64,000 nucleotides of DNA from Siderastrea radians (taxonomy: Eukaryota; Cnidaria; Anthozoa; Scleractinia; Rhizangiidae). The translations under genes and the position numbers were made by a program. The DNA is taken from positions 51,242,418-51,306,417 of the forward strand of contig OZ024889.1 of the NCBI GenBank assembly GCA_964017195.1. Direction: 5' to 3'. The notes beneath the pieces are model-generated. The model worked only from the letters and a program-made list of their open reading frames with translations, was not told where the DNA came from and ran no database searches. Positions 41,343 to 49,838 of this stretch are shown here, piece by piece (positions within the stretch are counted from its first letter, which is position 1; every line of letters starts with the position of its first letter).

Positions 41343-42743
41343 TCAGTGCTGGTAAATGTTATACAACACAGCTCCGTTGCGGTCAATCTCCAGCAAGTTC
41401 TCAAATTCTCCATACACGAGCACGGTTATATTGACCCCGGGGGCAGCTCCAAATTCCAAGACCAGTTGTAAATCGCCGGTTTGCTTGGGGTTGAGGTTTT
41501 GACTGTCGGCACATCCATTGGCCACATTGTCAAACATGTACAAGGTACAATTTTTCCTGTGACCCCAATCTCCTAGTTCTACCATATTGCCTTTCTTTTT
41601 ACACCAAGCACCACTGGCTTGCAGAAACCGGAAGTAACCTAGATTATCTCGGGTGCCATTGTTGTGCACTAACTGCAGGGTTTCATAAGGGTATTCTTCG
41701 CCTTTGACAATCTGTCGAATGGACGTCAGTCCAAATTTCTGGAAACAGAACGGATCTCGGGTCACATCTCCATTGAAGGCACGGCTGTCCAGTAACCCCA
41801 CAATCAATCGGTCCGGTATTCTGTTTTGAAACAGGTTGGGGATATCAAAGCGGACCAGGTTGTTTTGCATGCTGAACGTGCGGATTTCACTGCGGACGGT
41901 CGGGTAAGACGCCACTTGGCCTTCATTGTGTCTTTTGCTAGACAAACTCTGGTAGATGGCGTCATTCAAACGCAGCTGGCAGAGATGAAACCGTAGTTTC
42001 ACATCGCCTTCCATCAATCGGCCCGCTAGACCCACTCCATTGAAAAACAGGCTGGGGGCATTGAAATGAAATTTCATCTTGATTTCGATGCCAGGCACCA
42101 ACAGTTTGCCAGTATGAAAGACTTCCAGGTGCGGGGTAAACACTAGACTGTGGGTGACACCTCCTGCATACTTGGCGGTTTCGGCTACCATGGCAGCCAA
42201 CGCTGCTTTGTGATTGGCGGGGAGATCCCGGTAGTCATTATGTGGTGCTGCACTGTTGGTATTGTTGGCCGTCCATTGGGGTGGGAAATCCACTTGATTG
42301 AACCAGCCTTGGGGTCCCAACACGGTCTTGCCATCTTCTCGGTCAAAATTCAACAAGGTTTCCAGGTAAGCTTTGTAATGATAGGTGTCGGATTGCGGAC
42401 TGATCAACGTGCCATTCAATTGCAAGTCAATTTGTTTGATGATGGAATGGGCCAAATTGTTGACGGGCCACAATTTTTGAGCGGCCACCAAGTCATCGTT
42501 CGTACTTTTCTGCAATCTCAATTCCATGGTAAAGTAACTGCGTCCCAAATCCACAAAATCGTCTAATCCAGGAATGATGAATTCCATGGGATTGATACCC
42601 GTGGTGGTGGGTTGAATGGTGACCATGCGATAGGCATTGATGCTAATGTCGGTGGGCGGCACCTTGAAAATCCGTAACGCCGGGTTGACGGTCCCTTCGG
42701 AACGTGGGTGAGCCGGGGCGCTTTGTGTACTCACGTCAGGCAT
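41343..42743 (-). CDS. Major capsid protein, double jelly-roll (hexon-like)
   Basis: 466 residues. The N-terminal region has E-F-I-I-P-G followed by V-D-L-G-R-S, and later N-L-A-H-S-I-I-K-Q-I-D-L-x-L-N-G, the pattern typical of Polinton and adintovirus major capsid proteins, whose two jelly rolls form pseudo-hexagonal capsomers. The C-terminus has E-F-G-A-A-P-G-V-N-I-T-V-L-V-Y-G-E. Length is in the usual 450-650 range, at the small end. TATAAAAAC at 42788-42796 is a likely own promoter. Assembly into particles is inferred from the family. Confidence 0.93.
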   Translation of the reverse strand: MPDVSTQSAPAHPRSEGTVNPALRIFKVPPTDISINAYRMVTIQPTTTGINPMEFIIPGLDDFVDLGRSYFTMELRLQKSTNDDLVAAQKLWPVNNLAHSIIKQIDLQLNGTLISPQSDTYHYKAYLETLLNFDREDGKTVLGPQGWFNQVDFPPQWTANNTNSAAPHNDYRDLPANHKAALAAMVAETAKYAGGVTHSLVFTPHLEVFHTGKLLVPGIEIKMKFHFNAPSLFFNGVGLAGRLMEGDVKLRFHLCQLRLNDAIYQSLSSKRHNEGQVASYPTVRSEIRTFSMQNNLVRFDIPNLFQNRIPDRLIVGLLDSRAFNGDVTRDPFCFQKFGLTSIRQIVKGEEYPYETLQLVHNNGTRDNLGYFRFLQASGAWCKKKGNMVELGDWGHRKNCTLYMFDNVANGCADSQNLNPKQTGDLQLVLEFGAAPGVNITVLVYGEFENLLEIDRNGAVLYNIYQH

Positions 42744-42745
42744 GT

Positions 42746-42973
42746 TTAACGTCGTCGTCGTCGAGTGGTGGTACGTCGTCGTGAGGGGTTTTTATAGCGT
42801 CGTCGTCGTGCTAAGCGTTGTCTCAAATCAAACCCGGGGACTCTCATCACCTCGGCACTCAACCAGCCACCACGTTGTCCTCTCCTGAGTTTCCAAAACG
42901 GATACAGGCCACCCCATTGAGACAACCCTCGATTACTGCGAATCCGTCGAGGTCGTGAATGCACGGGATCCAT
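42746..42973 (-). CDS. Arg-rich small virion protein with QRGG motif
   Basis: 75 residues from ATG 42973; the frame extends six bases upstream to a GTG. It contains R-G-Q-R-G-G-W near residues 32-38 and a very basic C-terminus (R-R-R-T-T-T-R-R-R-R-R). Composition and the cleavable motif fit a core or DNA-condensing peptide. It sits between the capsid gene (2 bases) and another basic gene (2 bases). The capsid gene's TATA box lies inside its coding region. Confidence 0.7.
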   Translation of the reverse strand: MDPVHSRPRRIRSNRGLSQWGGLYPFWKLRRGQRGGWLSAEVMRVPGFDLRQRLARRRRYKNPSRRRTTTRRRRR

Positions 42974-42975
42974 GT

Positions 42976-43302
42976 TCACACGCCCAAAATATCGCGTGCC
43001 CGTTTGGTTTGTTTGGGAAATAAGGCCGTGGCTACCCGCACGGCGTCTTTCACGTTCTTATGACTCAACGCTTTCTTGGCTTGTTTGGTGATTTCCTTTT
43101 TAAGGACTTGTTCGGCTTTGCGTTTCACACCGCGTGTTAACCCTGCGTTCAATCCGCGCAAGGTGTTACTAGGCAGTTTTAAAGGATTTCGCGTGCTTTT
43201 AAGGCCTTGGAGCCCCCCACGCATGACCTCCCTTATCAACCCACTGCCATGTTGATCATACCACTCGTCGGTCCGAAATCGTGTCAAACTTCCCCCTCGC
43301 AT
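42976..43302 (-). CDS. Basic pVI/pX-like virion protein with MRGG motifs
   Basis: 108 residues starting M-R-G-G-S-L, with a second V-M-R-G-G-L at about 26-31 and a Lys-rich helical C-terminal half. Both sites match the small-hydrophobic/x/G-G rule of adenain substrates. TATAAAAA at 43358-43365 lies 56 bases upstream. Adenovirus pVI carries an N-terminal amphipathic helix freed by similar cleavage, but I see no direct homology. Confidence 0.7.
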   Translation of the reverse strand: MRGGSLTRFRTDEWYDQHGSGLIREVMRGGLQGLKSTRNPLKLPSNTLRGLNAGLTRGVKRKAEQVLKKEITKQAKKALSHKNVKDAVRVATALFPKQTKRARDILGV

Positions 43303-43372
43303 GGTTGTCTTCTTTGCTCTTTCACCAAGGTCTATGCGTCACGTCACCCCCTCTGTCTTTTTATACCCCCTC

Positions 43373-43564
43373 TCATCGACCTTTCTTTTTCTTCCGAGTG
43401 GTCGCTGCTTCCATGGCTTTTTTGCCACCGTAACCCGCGGCACCACCCACCGCTCCCAACGCGGCGGCTTTCCCCACAGCGATCAAGGCGGGCACGAGAG
43501 CGGCCAGAGGCAAGAGACCCCCTCGTTGCCTTCTTCTTCTTCGACGTGCTCTTGTCTTTGGCAT
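43373..43564 (-). CDS. Small peptide: Arg-rich head, QRGG, hydrophobic helix, Lys tail
   Basis: 63 residues. M-P-K-T-R-A-R-R leads to R-R-Q-R-G-G-L-L (12-18), then an Ala/Leu/Gly hydrophobic segment (about 16-48) able to span or insert in a membrane, then K-K-K-K-G-R. CATAAAAAG at 43591-43599 is a promoter candidate. Layout parallels the 54-residue peptide at 37916-38080. Confidence 0.7.
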   Translation of the reverse strand: MPKTRARRRRRRQRGGLLPLAALVPALIAVGKAAALGAVGGAAGYGGKKAMEAATTRKKKKGR

Positions 43565-43594
43565 CTTTGACTGACCATCCCCTTTTTTCCCTTT

Positions 43595-44644
43595 TTATGC
43601 CTTTTGGAAGTGCAAGGTGACCAGCGTGTTGCCTTTGCCAAACCGGACCAACTTGTCCTCGGTGCCAGACGTTTCGGTGACTTGCATTTGAATGATTTCC
43701 ACGATTTCATTACGAAGGGGTAGGTATTGAATGTGTAACGGTTCAAAGTACATGGTACCTCTGCCTTCCCGCTTGTAGTGGATTTCTCGCAACAAATCGG
43801 TGACGCGATTGCCAACCATCATACTGCCTGCCACGTCCGAGTACACGTGCAACGATCGTGAAGGGTCTCCCACCACCGAACGAAACGCCACATTCAAGTT
43901 GGTGAAACGCCACCCACAACTCATACTCAATCGTAAATGATCCGGTGAAAATGAACGCACCGTCCAAAAGACCGGGTTGTGCTGATCGTCGTCCACATCG
44001 TTCCAATCGTTATCAACGGGTTTTGTCATGTTGGGGATTTGATCCCCCATGAAGTCTTGCTGTAAGTTGGGGCCCAAAATCAACCCACTGCTAATTTTAC
44101 GTAACCATCCCATCTTGACAGCCAACTTGGTGTAGATGTACAGGGCGGGCGTGTCGGTTTTGCAATGACAGACATTGGTGTTGTCAATGATGAGATCCTC
44201 GCCTTCCCAACGAAACTTGACGTACCTGTGTTTGCCTTGATCATTGGTAAACCGACCGCCTTGAATGGCCGTTTCCTTGCGTTGTTGTTCCAAGTGAGCA
44301 ATGGTGGCTTTCATGAAACTCACCCCATCCACCACCCAATCCAAATCTTTCACGTCATTGATGAGGGTTTGCGCGCTGTCTCTTCGCCCGACCGTTTCCC
44401 CAACACTTCCCCCCGGTTTGGGGTAGTCTTGGTCCCAGGTCGTCGATAGGATGAACCCATCTTTTTGCACCAACTCGTACAAATTGACGTGCGTATCCGG
44501 TAAGGAAATGGCACTCAACCCCACTTGCCATCCCCCTCCGGGTAACCGTAACGGTTGAGGTAGACGAATCTTGAACGAATTGGCTTGGTTGTTGGGAAAT
44601 TCACGTCGGTTGGCATGACTGGGTAAGGTCACGTAGAACGACAT
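43595..44644 (-). CDS. Penton-like minor capsid protein, paralog 1
   Basis: 349 residues from ATG 44644 (the frame extends to a GTG at 44659). It begins S-F-Y-V-T-L-P-S-H-A-N and has W-Q-V-G-L-S-A-I-S-L-P near 40-50, L-H-V-Y-S-D-V then V-T-D-L-L-R-E-I (about 270-295), and ends with V-T-L-H-F. These blocks recur in paralogs 2 and 3. This is the Polinton penton/minor capsid family, expected to be a single jelly roll at capsid vertices. TTTAAAAGG at 44671-44680 lies just upstream. Its stop is close to the promoter of the small gene at 43564. Confidence 0.85.
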   Translation of the reverse strand: MSFYVTLPSHANRREFPNNQANSFKIRLPQPLRLPGGGWQVGLSAISLPDTHVNLYELVQKDGFILSTTWDQDYPKPGGSVGETVGRRDSAQTLINDVKDLDWVVDGVSFMKATIAHLEQQRKETAIQGGRFTNDQGKHRYVKFRWEGEDLIIDNTNVCHCKTDTPALYIYTKLAVKMGWLRKISSGLILGPNLQQDFMGDQIPNMTKPVDNDWNDVDDDQHNPVFWTVRSFSPDHLRLSMSCGWRFTNLNVAFRSVVGDPSRSLHVYSDVAGSMMVGNRVTDLLREIHYKREGRGTMYFEPLHIQYLPLRNEIVEIIQMQVTETSGTEDKLVRFGKGNTLVTLHFQKA

Positions 44645-44655
44645 GTTTGTCTGCC

Positions 44656-45699
44656 TCACACCACGACCTCCCTTTTAAAGTGGAGGGTTAGGAGGGTATG
44701 CCCTTCGCCAAATGTCACGAGATCCCCATTGATTTCGGCCATTTGCGTTTCCACGATTTCCACCACTTCATTGCGTACGGGGACATATTGAATATGTCGA
44801 GGTTCAAAGTGCGTGGTTTCTTTGGGGTGGTACTTGATTTCTCGTAAGAGATCGGTGATACGACCCCCTACCATGCTGCTGGTGCCTACATCACAATACA
44901 CGTGCAAAGGACGCACGGCGGGAAATTCCGACGGGACACGAAAGGTCCCGTTCAAATTCACAAACCGCCAAGGACACGATAGACTCAATTTCAGATAATC
45001 CCCGTCCACTTTCCAAAAGAGGGGTTTGTTGCTGGTATCGCGGATATCCGTCGGGGTGGGAATGGTAGACATGCCTTGAAATTCTTGCAAGAGATTGGGA
45101 CCCAATCGATACTGGCCGGGGGACACTTGTTCAATCCATCCCATTCTCAGGGCCAAGGTTCTGCCCCATGACACGTGTGCCACTTGTCGTTTGTAATCCA
45201 CGGGCTTGCTATTCAATAACAAATCCCCTTCGGTGGTCCATTCAAAGGTCGGGGCCAATTTGAGGCCATTGTCCTCGGTCCATTTGTTTTTGGGGACGGT
45301 TTGTTTCGCACGGCTTTGCTCGTAACGATAGACCAGTTGATGAAAAAATTGAACTCCCGTCAACGAGGTCATCTCCTTTCTCATATCTCGCCCGTAGACA
45401 GTGAGTTCGCGGCGTTCATGGTACCAGCGATCGTTCCCTTGATCGTCTTGGATATACACCCGTTCGTGCCATCGTACGTACAACAGAGGATGGGAATCGC
45501 CCACGCCTCCTTCTTCCGCTAGCACTGGAATGGTGGGTAAGGATAAACTCGCCATACCCACCATCCATCCGCGTCCCATAAATCGAATGGGTTTCGGCAA
45601 TCGGTTTCTGAAATGATGACTCTTGTTCCCAGGAAACTCTTTGGTACTCGCATGACTCATCAACGTCACGTAAAACGAAGAGTTGGGCACCAACGTCAT
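44656..45699 (-). CDS. Penton-like minor capsid protein, paralog 2
   Basis: 347 residues. It shares with paralog 1 the S-F-Y-V-T-L-M-S-H-A start, W-M-V-G-M-A-S-L-S-L-P, L-H-V-Y-C-D-V, I-T-D-L-L-R-E-I and a C-terminal L-H-F. Its ATG overlaps the integrase stop by four bases (45696-45699), so it is likely translated from the same transcript as the integrase or from an internal start. Tandem placement beside paralog 1 indicates a local duplication. Confidence 0.85.
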   Translation of the reverse strand: MTLVPNSSFYVTLMSHASTKEFPGNKSHHFRNRLPKPIRFMGRGWMVGMASLSLPTIPVLAEEGGVGDSHPLLYVRWHERVYIQDDQGNDRWYHERRELTVYGRDMRKEMTSLTGVQFFHQLVYRYEQSRAKQTVPKNKWTEDNGLKLAPTFEWTTEGDLLLNSKPVDYKRQVAHVSWGRTLALRMGWIEQVSPGQYRLGPNLLQEFQGMSTIPTPTDIRDTSNKPLFWKVDGDYLKLSLSCPWRFVNLNGTFRVPSEFPAVRPLHVYCDVGTSSMVGGRITDLLREIKYHPKETTHFEPRHIQYVPVRNEVVEIVETQMAEINGDLVTFGEGHTLLTLHFKREVVV

Positions 45700-46868
45700 C
45701 GTCGTCGGCGTCGTTTGCGCGGTCGAAGGGACGTCACGTCACCACGAGCAATCCAACTATTGTACTTGTCGGGCCACCCTTTCCACTTGACCAACCAACG
45801 ACCTTTTTGACGCTTAAGTACCTTTTCGATGCGAAATACATCGGACACCTGGACTTTTTGTAAATCCTCCTCGTAAAACGTGCCTTGGACGGGGGTCTCA
45901 TCCCATTCCTGAATCTTATACGTGGGCACGGGGCCCGGGATCACGCGATGCACCACAAACACTTCTTCGGTCCAACCGGGTAGATAGCCTTTTTCAAAGG
46001 TACGATGAATCGTGTTGAGACGGACCCGATCTCCCACCTTGAATGTAGGTTTTTTCTGACCTTTCAATCGTTTGGCATACAATCGTTTCCACACCGCTTC
46101 TTCGTTGTCCCACGTCACGTTTTCGGGGGGCATACCAATACTTCGATGACGGGTGGCATTGTACCCTTGCACCAACTCGGGTAAGACATTGTCAAAGCGT
46201 AAGGTGTTGGCCGTGGTCAAATAACGGTACAATCGTTCTTTCAAGGTCCGATTAAATCGTTCCACCACACTGGCTTTGGCATCCCCTTCGGTGGAAAAAT
46301 GGTGGATGTCTTGCTCCTCCACCCATCGTTGAAAGGTCCGATTGTAAAATTCTTTCCCTCGATCCGTTTGCAATCGCTTGGGGTGACGTCCTTGTCTCAC
46401 AATCTTCTCAAAGGCTTTCACGAGGGCCACCCCGGTTTTGGTTTTCAACGGTTCGACCCACGCGTACTTGGACAAGACATCCACGACGGTCAACAAGTAG
46501 CGTATACCCCGATTATGTTTGGCCAAACGTTGCACTTCCACTAAATCCGCGGCCCATTGATCATCTAACCCCCCTACGACCACGGGTAAGGTAGCAAAAC
46601 GACGACGTCGGGGTTTATGCAAGGTGTAGCCCACATCCTGTTCCAAGAGTCGTTGGGCTTTTTTCAAAGGCAGACCCTGGGCTTTGGCAAACCGTTGCAC
46701 CCCACCTAAACTCCCCGGGGCACTAGGATCGTGGTAACGGCTTAACCATTGTTGTGAGACATTGCTTTTCTTCTTCGTTGGCGACGAGACAGGGCGTTTG
46801 CTTCTCTTTAACCCTGAGGACGAACTCCAGCGTTGAGTTTTCTTTCGAGGGGCCATACGTTCTGGCAT
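45696..46868 (-). CDS. Retroviral-type integrase with C-terminal chromodomain
   Basis: 390 residues. The basic N-terminus (1-90) leads to the RNase H-fold catalytic core with D108 (A-A-D-L-V-E), D169 (Q-T-D-R-G-K-E-F) and E203 (V-V-E-R-F-N-R-T), all present. A V-G-D-R-V-R region (about 285) and a chromodomain near 343-378 (V-F-R-I-E-K-V-L then W-L-V-K-W-K-G-W) follow. The family inserts the element and makes the 6-bp duplication seen at its ends; the chromodomain probably reads histone methylation to steer insertion. No clear HHCC finger is seen. Confidence 0.95.
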   Translation of the reverse strand: MPERMAPRKKTQRWSSSSGLKRSKRPVSSPTKKKSNVSQQWLSRYHDPSAPGSLGGVQRFAKAQGLPLKKAQRLLEQDVGYTLHKPRRRRFATLPVVVGGLDDQWAADLVEVQRLAKHNRGIRYLLTVVDVLSKYAWVEPLKTKTGVALVKAFEKIVRQGRHPKRLQTDRGKEFYNRTFQRWVEEQDIHHFSTEGDAKASVVERFNRTLKERLYRYLTTANTLRFDNVLPELVQGYNATRHRSIGMPPENVTWDNEEAVWKRLYAKRLKGQKKPTFKVGDRVRLNTIHRTFEKGYLPGWTEEVFVVHRVIPGPVPTYKIQEWDETPVQGTFYEEDLQKVQVSDVFRIEKVLKRQKGRWLVKWKGWPDKYNSWIARGDVTSLRPRKRRRRR

Positions 46869-47230
46869 TCATCCCATAACGTCGATATGGTAGGGACCGT
46901 GTGGGGATGCGCCTTTTGAATGATTCGATACCATCGCCACGCCTCTGGGTGGGCTTTTAACCATAAGACAAACACCACCCATCGATATAGGTTACGGTCG
47001 ACGTGGGTTTCTTCAAAGACGTGGAGAGGGTGCGTGTCCTCGGGACATGCGGGAATAGGGATCTTGGACCCGGGTTGGTGATCATATAAGACTTGACACA
47101 GGGATTGATGGCATTGCCATTGCCCCAGGGACCAGAGAGACTCCCACGCATACGACACAGCAGACTCCATGGTGACATTGATAAAAAATTTTATTCGTTC
47201 TCTCATTTTAAAAGAGACCTTGACGGCCAT
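46808..47230 (-). CDS. Unassigned tryptophan-rich protein upstream of integrase
   Basis: 140 residues from ATG 47230, or 120 from the internal ATG at 47170 (M-E-S-A-V-S-Y-A-W). It is rich in W, H and C (W-E-S-L-W, W-V-V-F-V-L-W-L, W-R-W-Y), probably helical. Its first 23 bases overlap the GRF gene and its last 61 overlap the integrase N-terminus. No family is recognised. Confidence 0.6.
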   Translation of the reverse strand: MAVKVSFKMRERIKFFINVTMESAVSYAWESLWSLGQWQCHQSLCQVLYDHQPGSKIPIPACPEDTHPLHVFEETHVDRNLYRWVVFVLWLKAHPEAWRWYRIIQKAHPHTVPTISTLWDECQNVWPLERKLNAGVRPQG

Positions 47231-48095
47231 AACTGACGGTCTCTAGACCTTTCTGCCAGTTGTCCACACTGTCACTGTACTTGGGGGGTGGCGGCGCTGG
47301 GGCCACCATCATTTCTTGACGGTTCTTGAGCTCTTGAATTTCTCGCAACAATTGTTTCTCATAATCTGTCAAGGGTCGATCCTCTTTCCTTGGAGCTCGA
47401 GGGGGTGGGCCAGGGATGTCATAGCCCCTCTTGGGATATCCTTGCGCATCACGGGTAGGTATTTCAGCTTGTTGGTCGGCTTTTTTGGGCGGGTTGTCAT
47501 GAAACCAACTCCAGTACTTGGGACCCAAGGGTTGATCGGCCCATCGGAAGAAGCCACACGTTTTCTTGGAACAAGTCAGAAACAAGCGATCGGGGTTCTG
47601 GGTCGAATGGCTCTGTTGCAGCGTAGCGGGTTCACGGCAAAAGCATTGTAAACCACCCCACATGTCCAACACTTCTACATGAGGTTGACTATACACGGCT
47701 TTCATATACTCCAGAACTTGATCTTGACCACAAAACAGCAAACACGGTTGCATGGGACATTTCACATACTTCCATCCCTTTTGAGATTCTCGGGCCTCCA
47801 AACGCACCTCATGGTAAGGACATACCATAGTGTCCACCTTTTCATGGTTGCCTTTGACTTCATGATAACCCACCTCATTGTCAAACACGGTCATCAGGGT
47901 GAATTGAGGTGATGGGGGTGATTGCTCCACCATGTCATTCAATTCTTTCATCATATCTTCCACAGCAGCTCGGGTGTCTTCCACCACCTCCCCTACCACA
48001 GGATCACAGTCCACGGGCGTCATATGTTGAATGCTCTTCTTCTTCTTTTTCCCCTCTGGGGGATGGGTTGATTTTCTCTTCCGATCGACAGACAT
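47208..48095 (-). CDS. GRF zinc-finger protein, possible ssDNA-binding factor
   Basis: 295 residues, TATAAAAAGG at 48132-48141. The Lys-rich N-terminus (K-K-K-K-K near 16-20) suggests nuclear entry. Two zinc units follow: C92, C113, C118 and C122 in an imperfect first unit, and a GRF-type finger at about 151-188 (C151, C153, C175, C180, then G-F-F-R-W). In topoisomerase III-alpha and APE2, GRF fingers bind single-stranded DNA. Protein-primed replication displaces single strands, so a single-strand binding role would fit; that is inference. The Pro-rich tail holds a coiled-coil-like R-E-I-Q-E-L-K-N-R. Confidence 0.75.
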   Translation of the reverse strand: MSVDRKRKSTHPPEGKKKKKSIQHMTPVDCDPVVGEVVEDTRAAVEDMMKELNDMVEQSPPSPQFTLMTVFDNEVGYHEVKGNHEKVDTMVCPYHEVRLEARESQKGWKYVKCPMQPCLLFCGQDQVLEYMKAVYSQPHVEVLDMWGGLQCFCREPATLQQSHSTQNPDRLFLTCSKKTCGFFRWADQPLGPKYWSWFHDNPPKKADQQAEIPTRDAQGYPKRGYDIPGPPPRAPRKEDRPLTDYEKQLLREIQELKNRQEMMVAPAPPPPKYSDSVDNWQKGLETVSYGRQGLF

Positions 48096-48310
48096 CGTAC
48101 TCCAAGGTTGATGTCACCCCTACCGACCCTGCCTTTTTATACCTTAGACCCTTGACTGTCATTGGTCAGCTTCTCCTACCCATATAAGGACTTGTGATCG
48201 TCCCATTGGTCAGCTTGTTCAATCCAAATAAGGTCCTCTTGTCTTCCCATTGGTCCATTGTCCCTATTTAAGACGGTCCCTTGGTCACTAGATCTTCATT
48301 CTCAAAAGCC
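48096..48310. promoter_or_regulatory. Divergent promoter between GRF and SLOG genes
   Basis: TATAAAAAGG on the minus strand (48132-48141) and TATTTAAG on the plus strand (48265-48272) face away from each other. Between them, CATTGGTC (an inverted CCAAT box) occurs three times with near-repeats CATTGGTCAGCTT and ATAAGG, spaced about 50 bases. Confidence 0.75.
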
Positions 48311-49003
48311 ATGCCCCCAGACATGATGATCGGAGAACAAGATCTCGGTGCCTTGGAACTGCAAGTGGGTCATGGCCATGTGGTGTACACCGGGGGAGCC
48401 AAAGGTACGGATGCCCTCGTGGAAGAACAGGCCAAACACTTTGGGATGCAACTCGAAGTCCTGGTCCCCCCGAACCATCCTCGAGCCACTTTCATCACCC
48501 CTTCTACGGTGGAAGTCCTGATGCTGGCCAACCCCCATCTTCACCAGGCAGCGGAGAAACTAGGCAAAAATATGCCCAGTCATTTTTACACCCTGCAATT
48601 GCTGCAACGCAATTATCAATTGGCCAAGAAAGCCCATACCATCTATGCCTTTGGCATCTTGGAACCGGATCATAAACGCGTGAAAGGAGGCACTGGTTGG
48701 ACTGTGCAATTGGCTATGGATCAAGGCAAACCCGTCTACCTGTTTGACATCCCCAGTCAATCATGGTACCGCTCGGACCATTACTACCAAGTCAATGAGA
48801 ATGCCGCCACCCTGGTCACTGGCAGTCAATTTGTCCCTTGGGGACCTAAAAAGCCCACCCTACATCAAAGCAGTGCTATTGTGGGATCCCGGGATGTGGA
48901 CGAGAAAACCCGAGCCGAAATTCAAGCCTTGTTCAACCGCACCTTCTGTCTGCCCGAGAACATTGATCAATTACGTATGGAACTGGAAGACTTTCATTTG
49001 TAA
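48311..49003 (+). CDS. SLOG-fold (LOG/DprA-like) putative nucleotide-binding protein
   Basis: 230 residues from ATG 48311, 40 bases after TATTTAAG; the upstream in-frame TTG is ignored. The Rossmann-type motif Y-T-G-G-A-K-G-T-D (26-34) matches the G-G-x-x-G-x-D loop of SLOG proteins, followed by E-V-L-V-P-P-N-H. Later blocks are R-N-Y-Q-L-A-K-K-A, A-F-G-I, K-G-G-T-G-W-T-V-Q-L-A-M and a C-terminal V-G-S-R-D-V. SLOG domains bind nucleotides or their derivatives; relatives act in cytokinin activation, DNA uptake and antiviral nucleotide signalling. Role here unknown: nucleotide metabolism or interference with a host signal are options. Confidence 0.75.
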   Translation: MPPDMMIGEQDLGALELQVGHGHVVYTGGAKGTDALVEEQAKHFGMQLEVLVPPNHPRATFITPSTVEVLMLANPHLHQAAEKLGKNMPSHFYTLQLLQRNYQLAKKAHTIYAFGILEPDHKRVKGGTGWTVQLAMDQGKPVYLFDIPSQSWYRSDHYYQVNENAATLVTGSQFVPWGPKKPTLHQSSAIVGSRDVDEKTRAEIQALFNRTFCLPENIDQLRMELEDFHL

Positions 49004-49304
49004 TGTTTCTTAGTTTTTATTTTTGGAATTGTACATAGCTTTTCTTTTAGTTTTTATTTTTTCCAATTGTACATAGTCATTTTTAGTTTTTCAAATTGTA
49101 GATTTTTCAATTTGTACATAGGAACACCCCACCCAGCGTGGCAAAGAATACAGACCACCCATTGTAACATCAACTCTTTTTTAATTAAAAAATAAAAACT
49201 GACATCACTGAGTTTGCACGTGGATCATAAATAAATGTCTCTTGACTCACAGTTGCCTTGACTCACAATAATCTCAACAGGAATTAAAAAATGTTCAAGT
49301 CCCT
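49004..49304. other. Convergent 3' region with AT-rich direct repeats
   Basis: Three to four degenerate copies of a unit ending AATTGTACATAG (about 49010-49120) follow the SLOG stop. AATAAA on the plus strand near 49190 would end that transcript. No gene. Confidence 0.7.
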
Positions 49305-49838
49305 TCAAACAAACAAAACACGTCGTACCCGACTGGCTCGCTCCTTTCTTCTCTCCCGCTCCATCCGTTTGTACTCTTCCCGTTGCCTCACCACTTCTTT
49401 AAAAAAAAACGCAATTTCCTGCCATCGGTCCCCCGCATGTACTCGTGGCAGGTGATTCAATAAATAATGGTCCAACTCATTAAACTGTTCCAAAGTAATT
49501 ATCCAAAAACGTTCGTCCATGGTGGCCGTTATCCTTCGACAAATAAAGGGAATGATCCGCTTGGCCAGGGTCTTTTGCAGTAACTTCACGATATCTGGGT
49601 GTGGCCCACGGGGGTGGCCATTCTCCCTCTCCACCACGTACAAAATGAACATCCGAATAAAGGCCGCCACGCGATGTTTGTTGAGGGGGCGCCACGCTTC
49701 TTCCCTCCTCTCGTACACTCGCCTCGTATGGCGGTCCAAGGGGGTCATCTCCGGCCCTGCTCTCCTCCGCAACACCTCTTCACCTCCCACATTGACGTCG
49801 CTGGCTAGACAGCCCAAGGGCGTTCTTGTTTCAGACAT
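49305..49838 (-). CDS. Unassigned protein under a duplicated promoter
   Basis: 177 residues from ATG 49838 (M-S-E-T-R-T-P-L-G). The frame extends to a TTG but a TATA box (GTATATAAGT, 49911-49920) lies inside that extension, so the ATG is preferred. The N-terminal 45 residues are polar. The middle has R-R-V-Y-E-R-R-E-E-A-W-R-P-L and hydrophobic helices (F-I-R-M-F-I-L-Y-V-V). The C-terminus is basic and helical (E-R-R-K-E-R-A-S-R). No family is recognised. Its position mirrors ORF1 at the other copy of the promoter, but no resemblance to ORF1 is seen. Confidence 0.65.
   Translation of the reverse strand: MSETRTPLGCLASDVNVGGEEVLRRRAGPEMTPLDRHTRRVYERREEAWRPLNKHRVAAFIRMFILYVVERENGHPRGPHPDIVKLLQKTLAKRIIPFICRRITATMDERFWIITLEQFNELDHYLLNHLPRVHAGDRWQEIAFFFKEVVRQREEYKRMERERRKERASRVRRVLFV

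Noticed and set aside
48160..49120. CRISPR-like array from the repeated CATTGGTC and AATTGTACATAG units
   Set aside because: Few, irregular copies without uniform spacers or cas genes in a eukaryotic genome; they are promoter CCAAT boxes and AT-rich 3' repeats.
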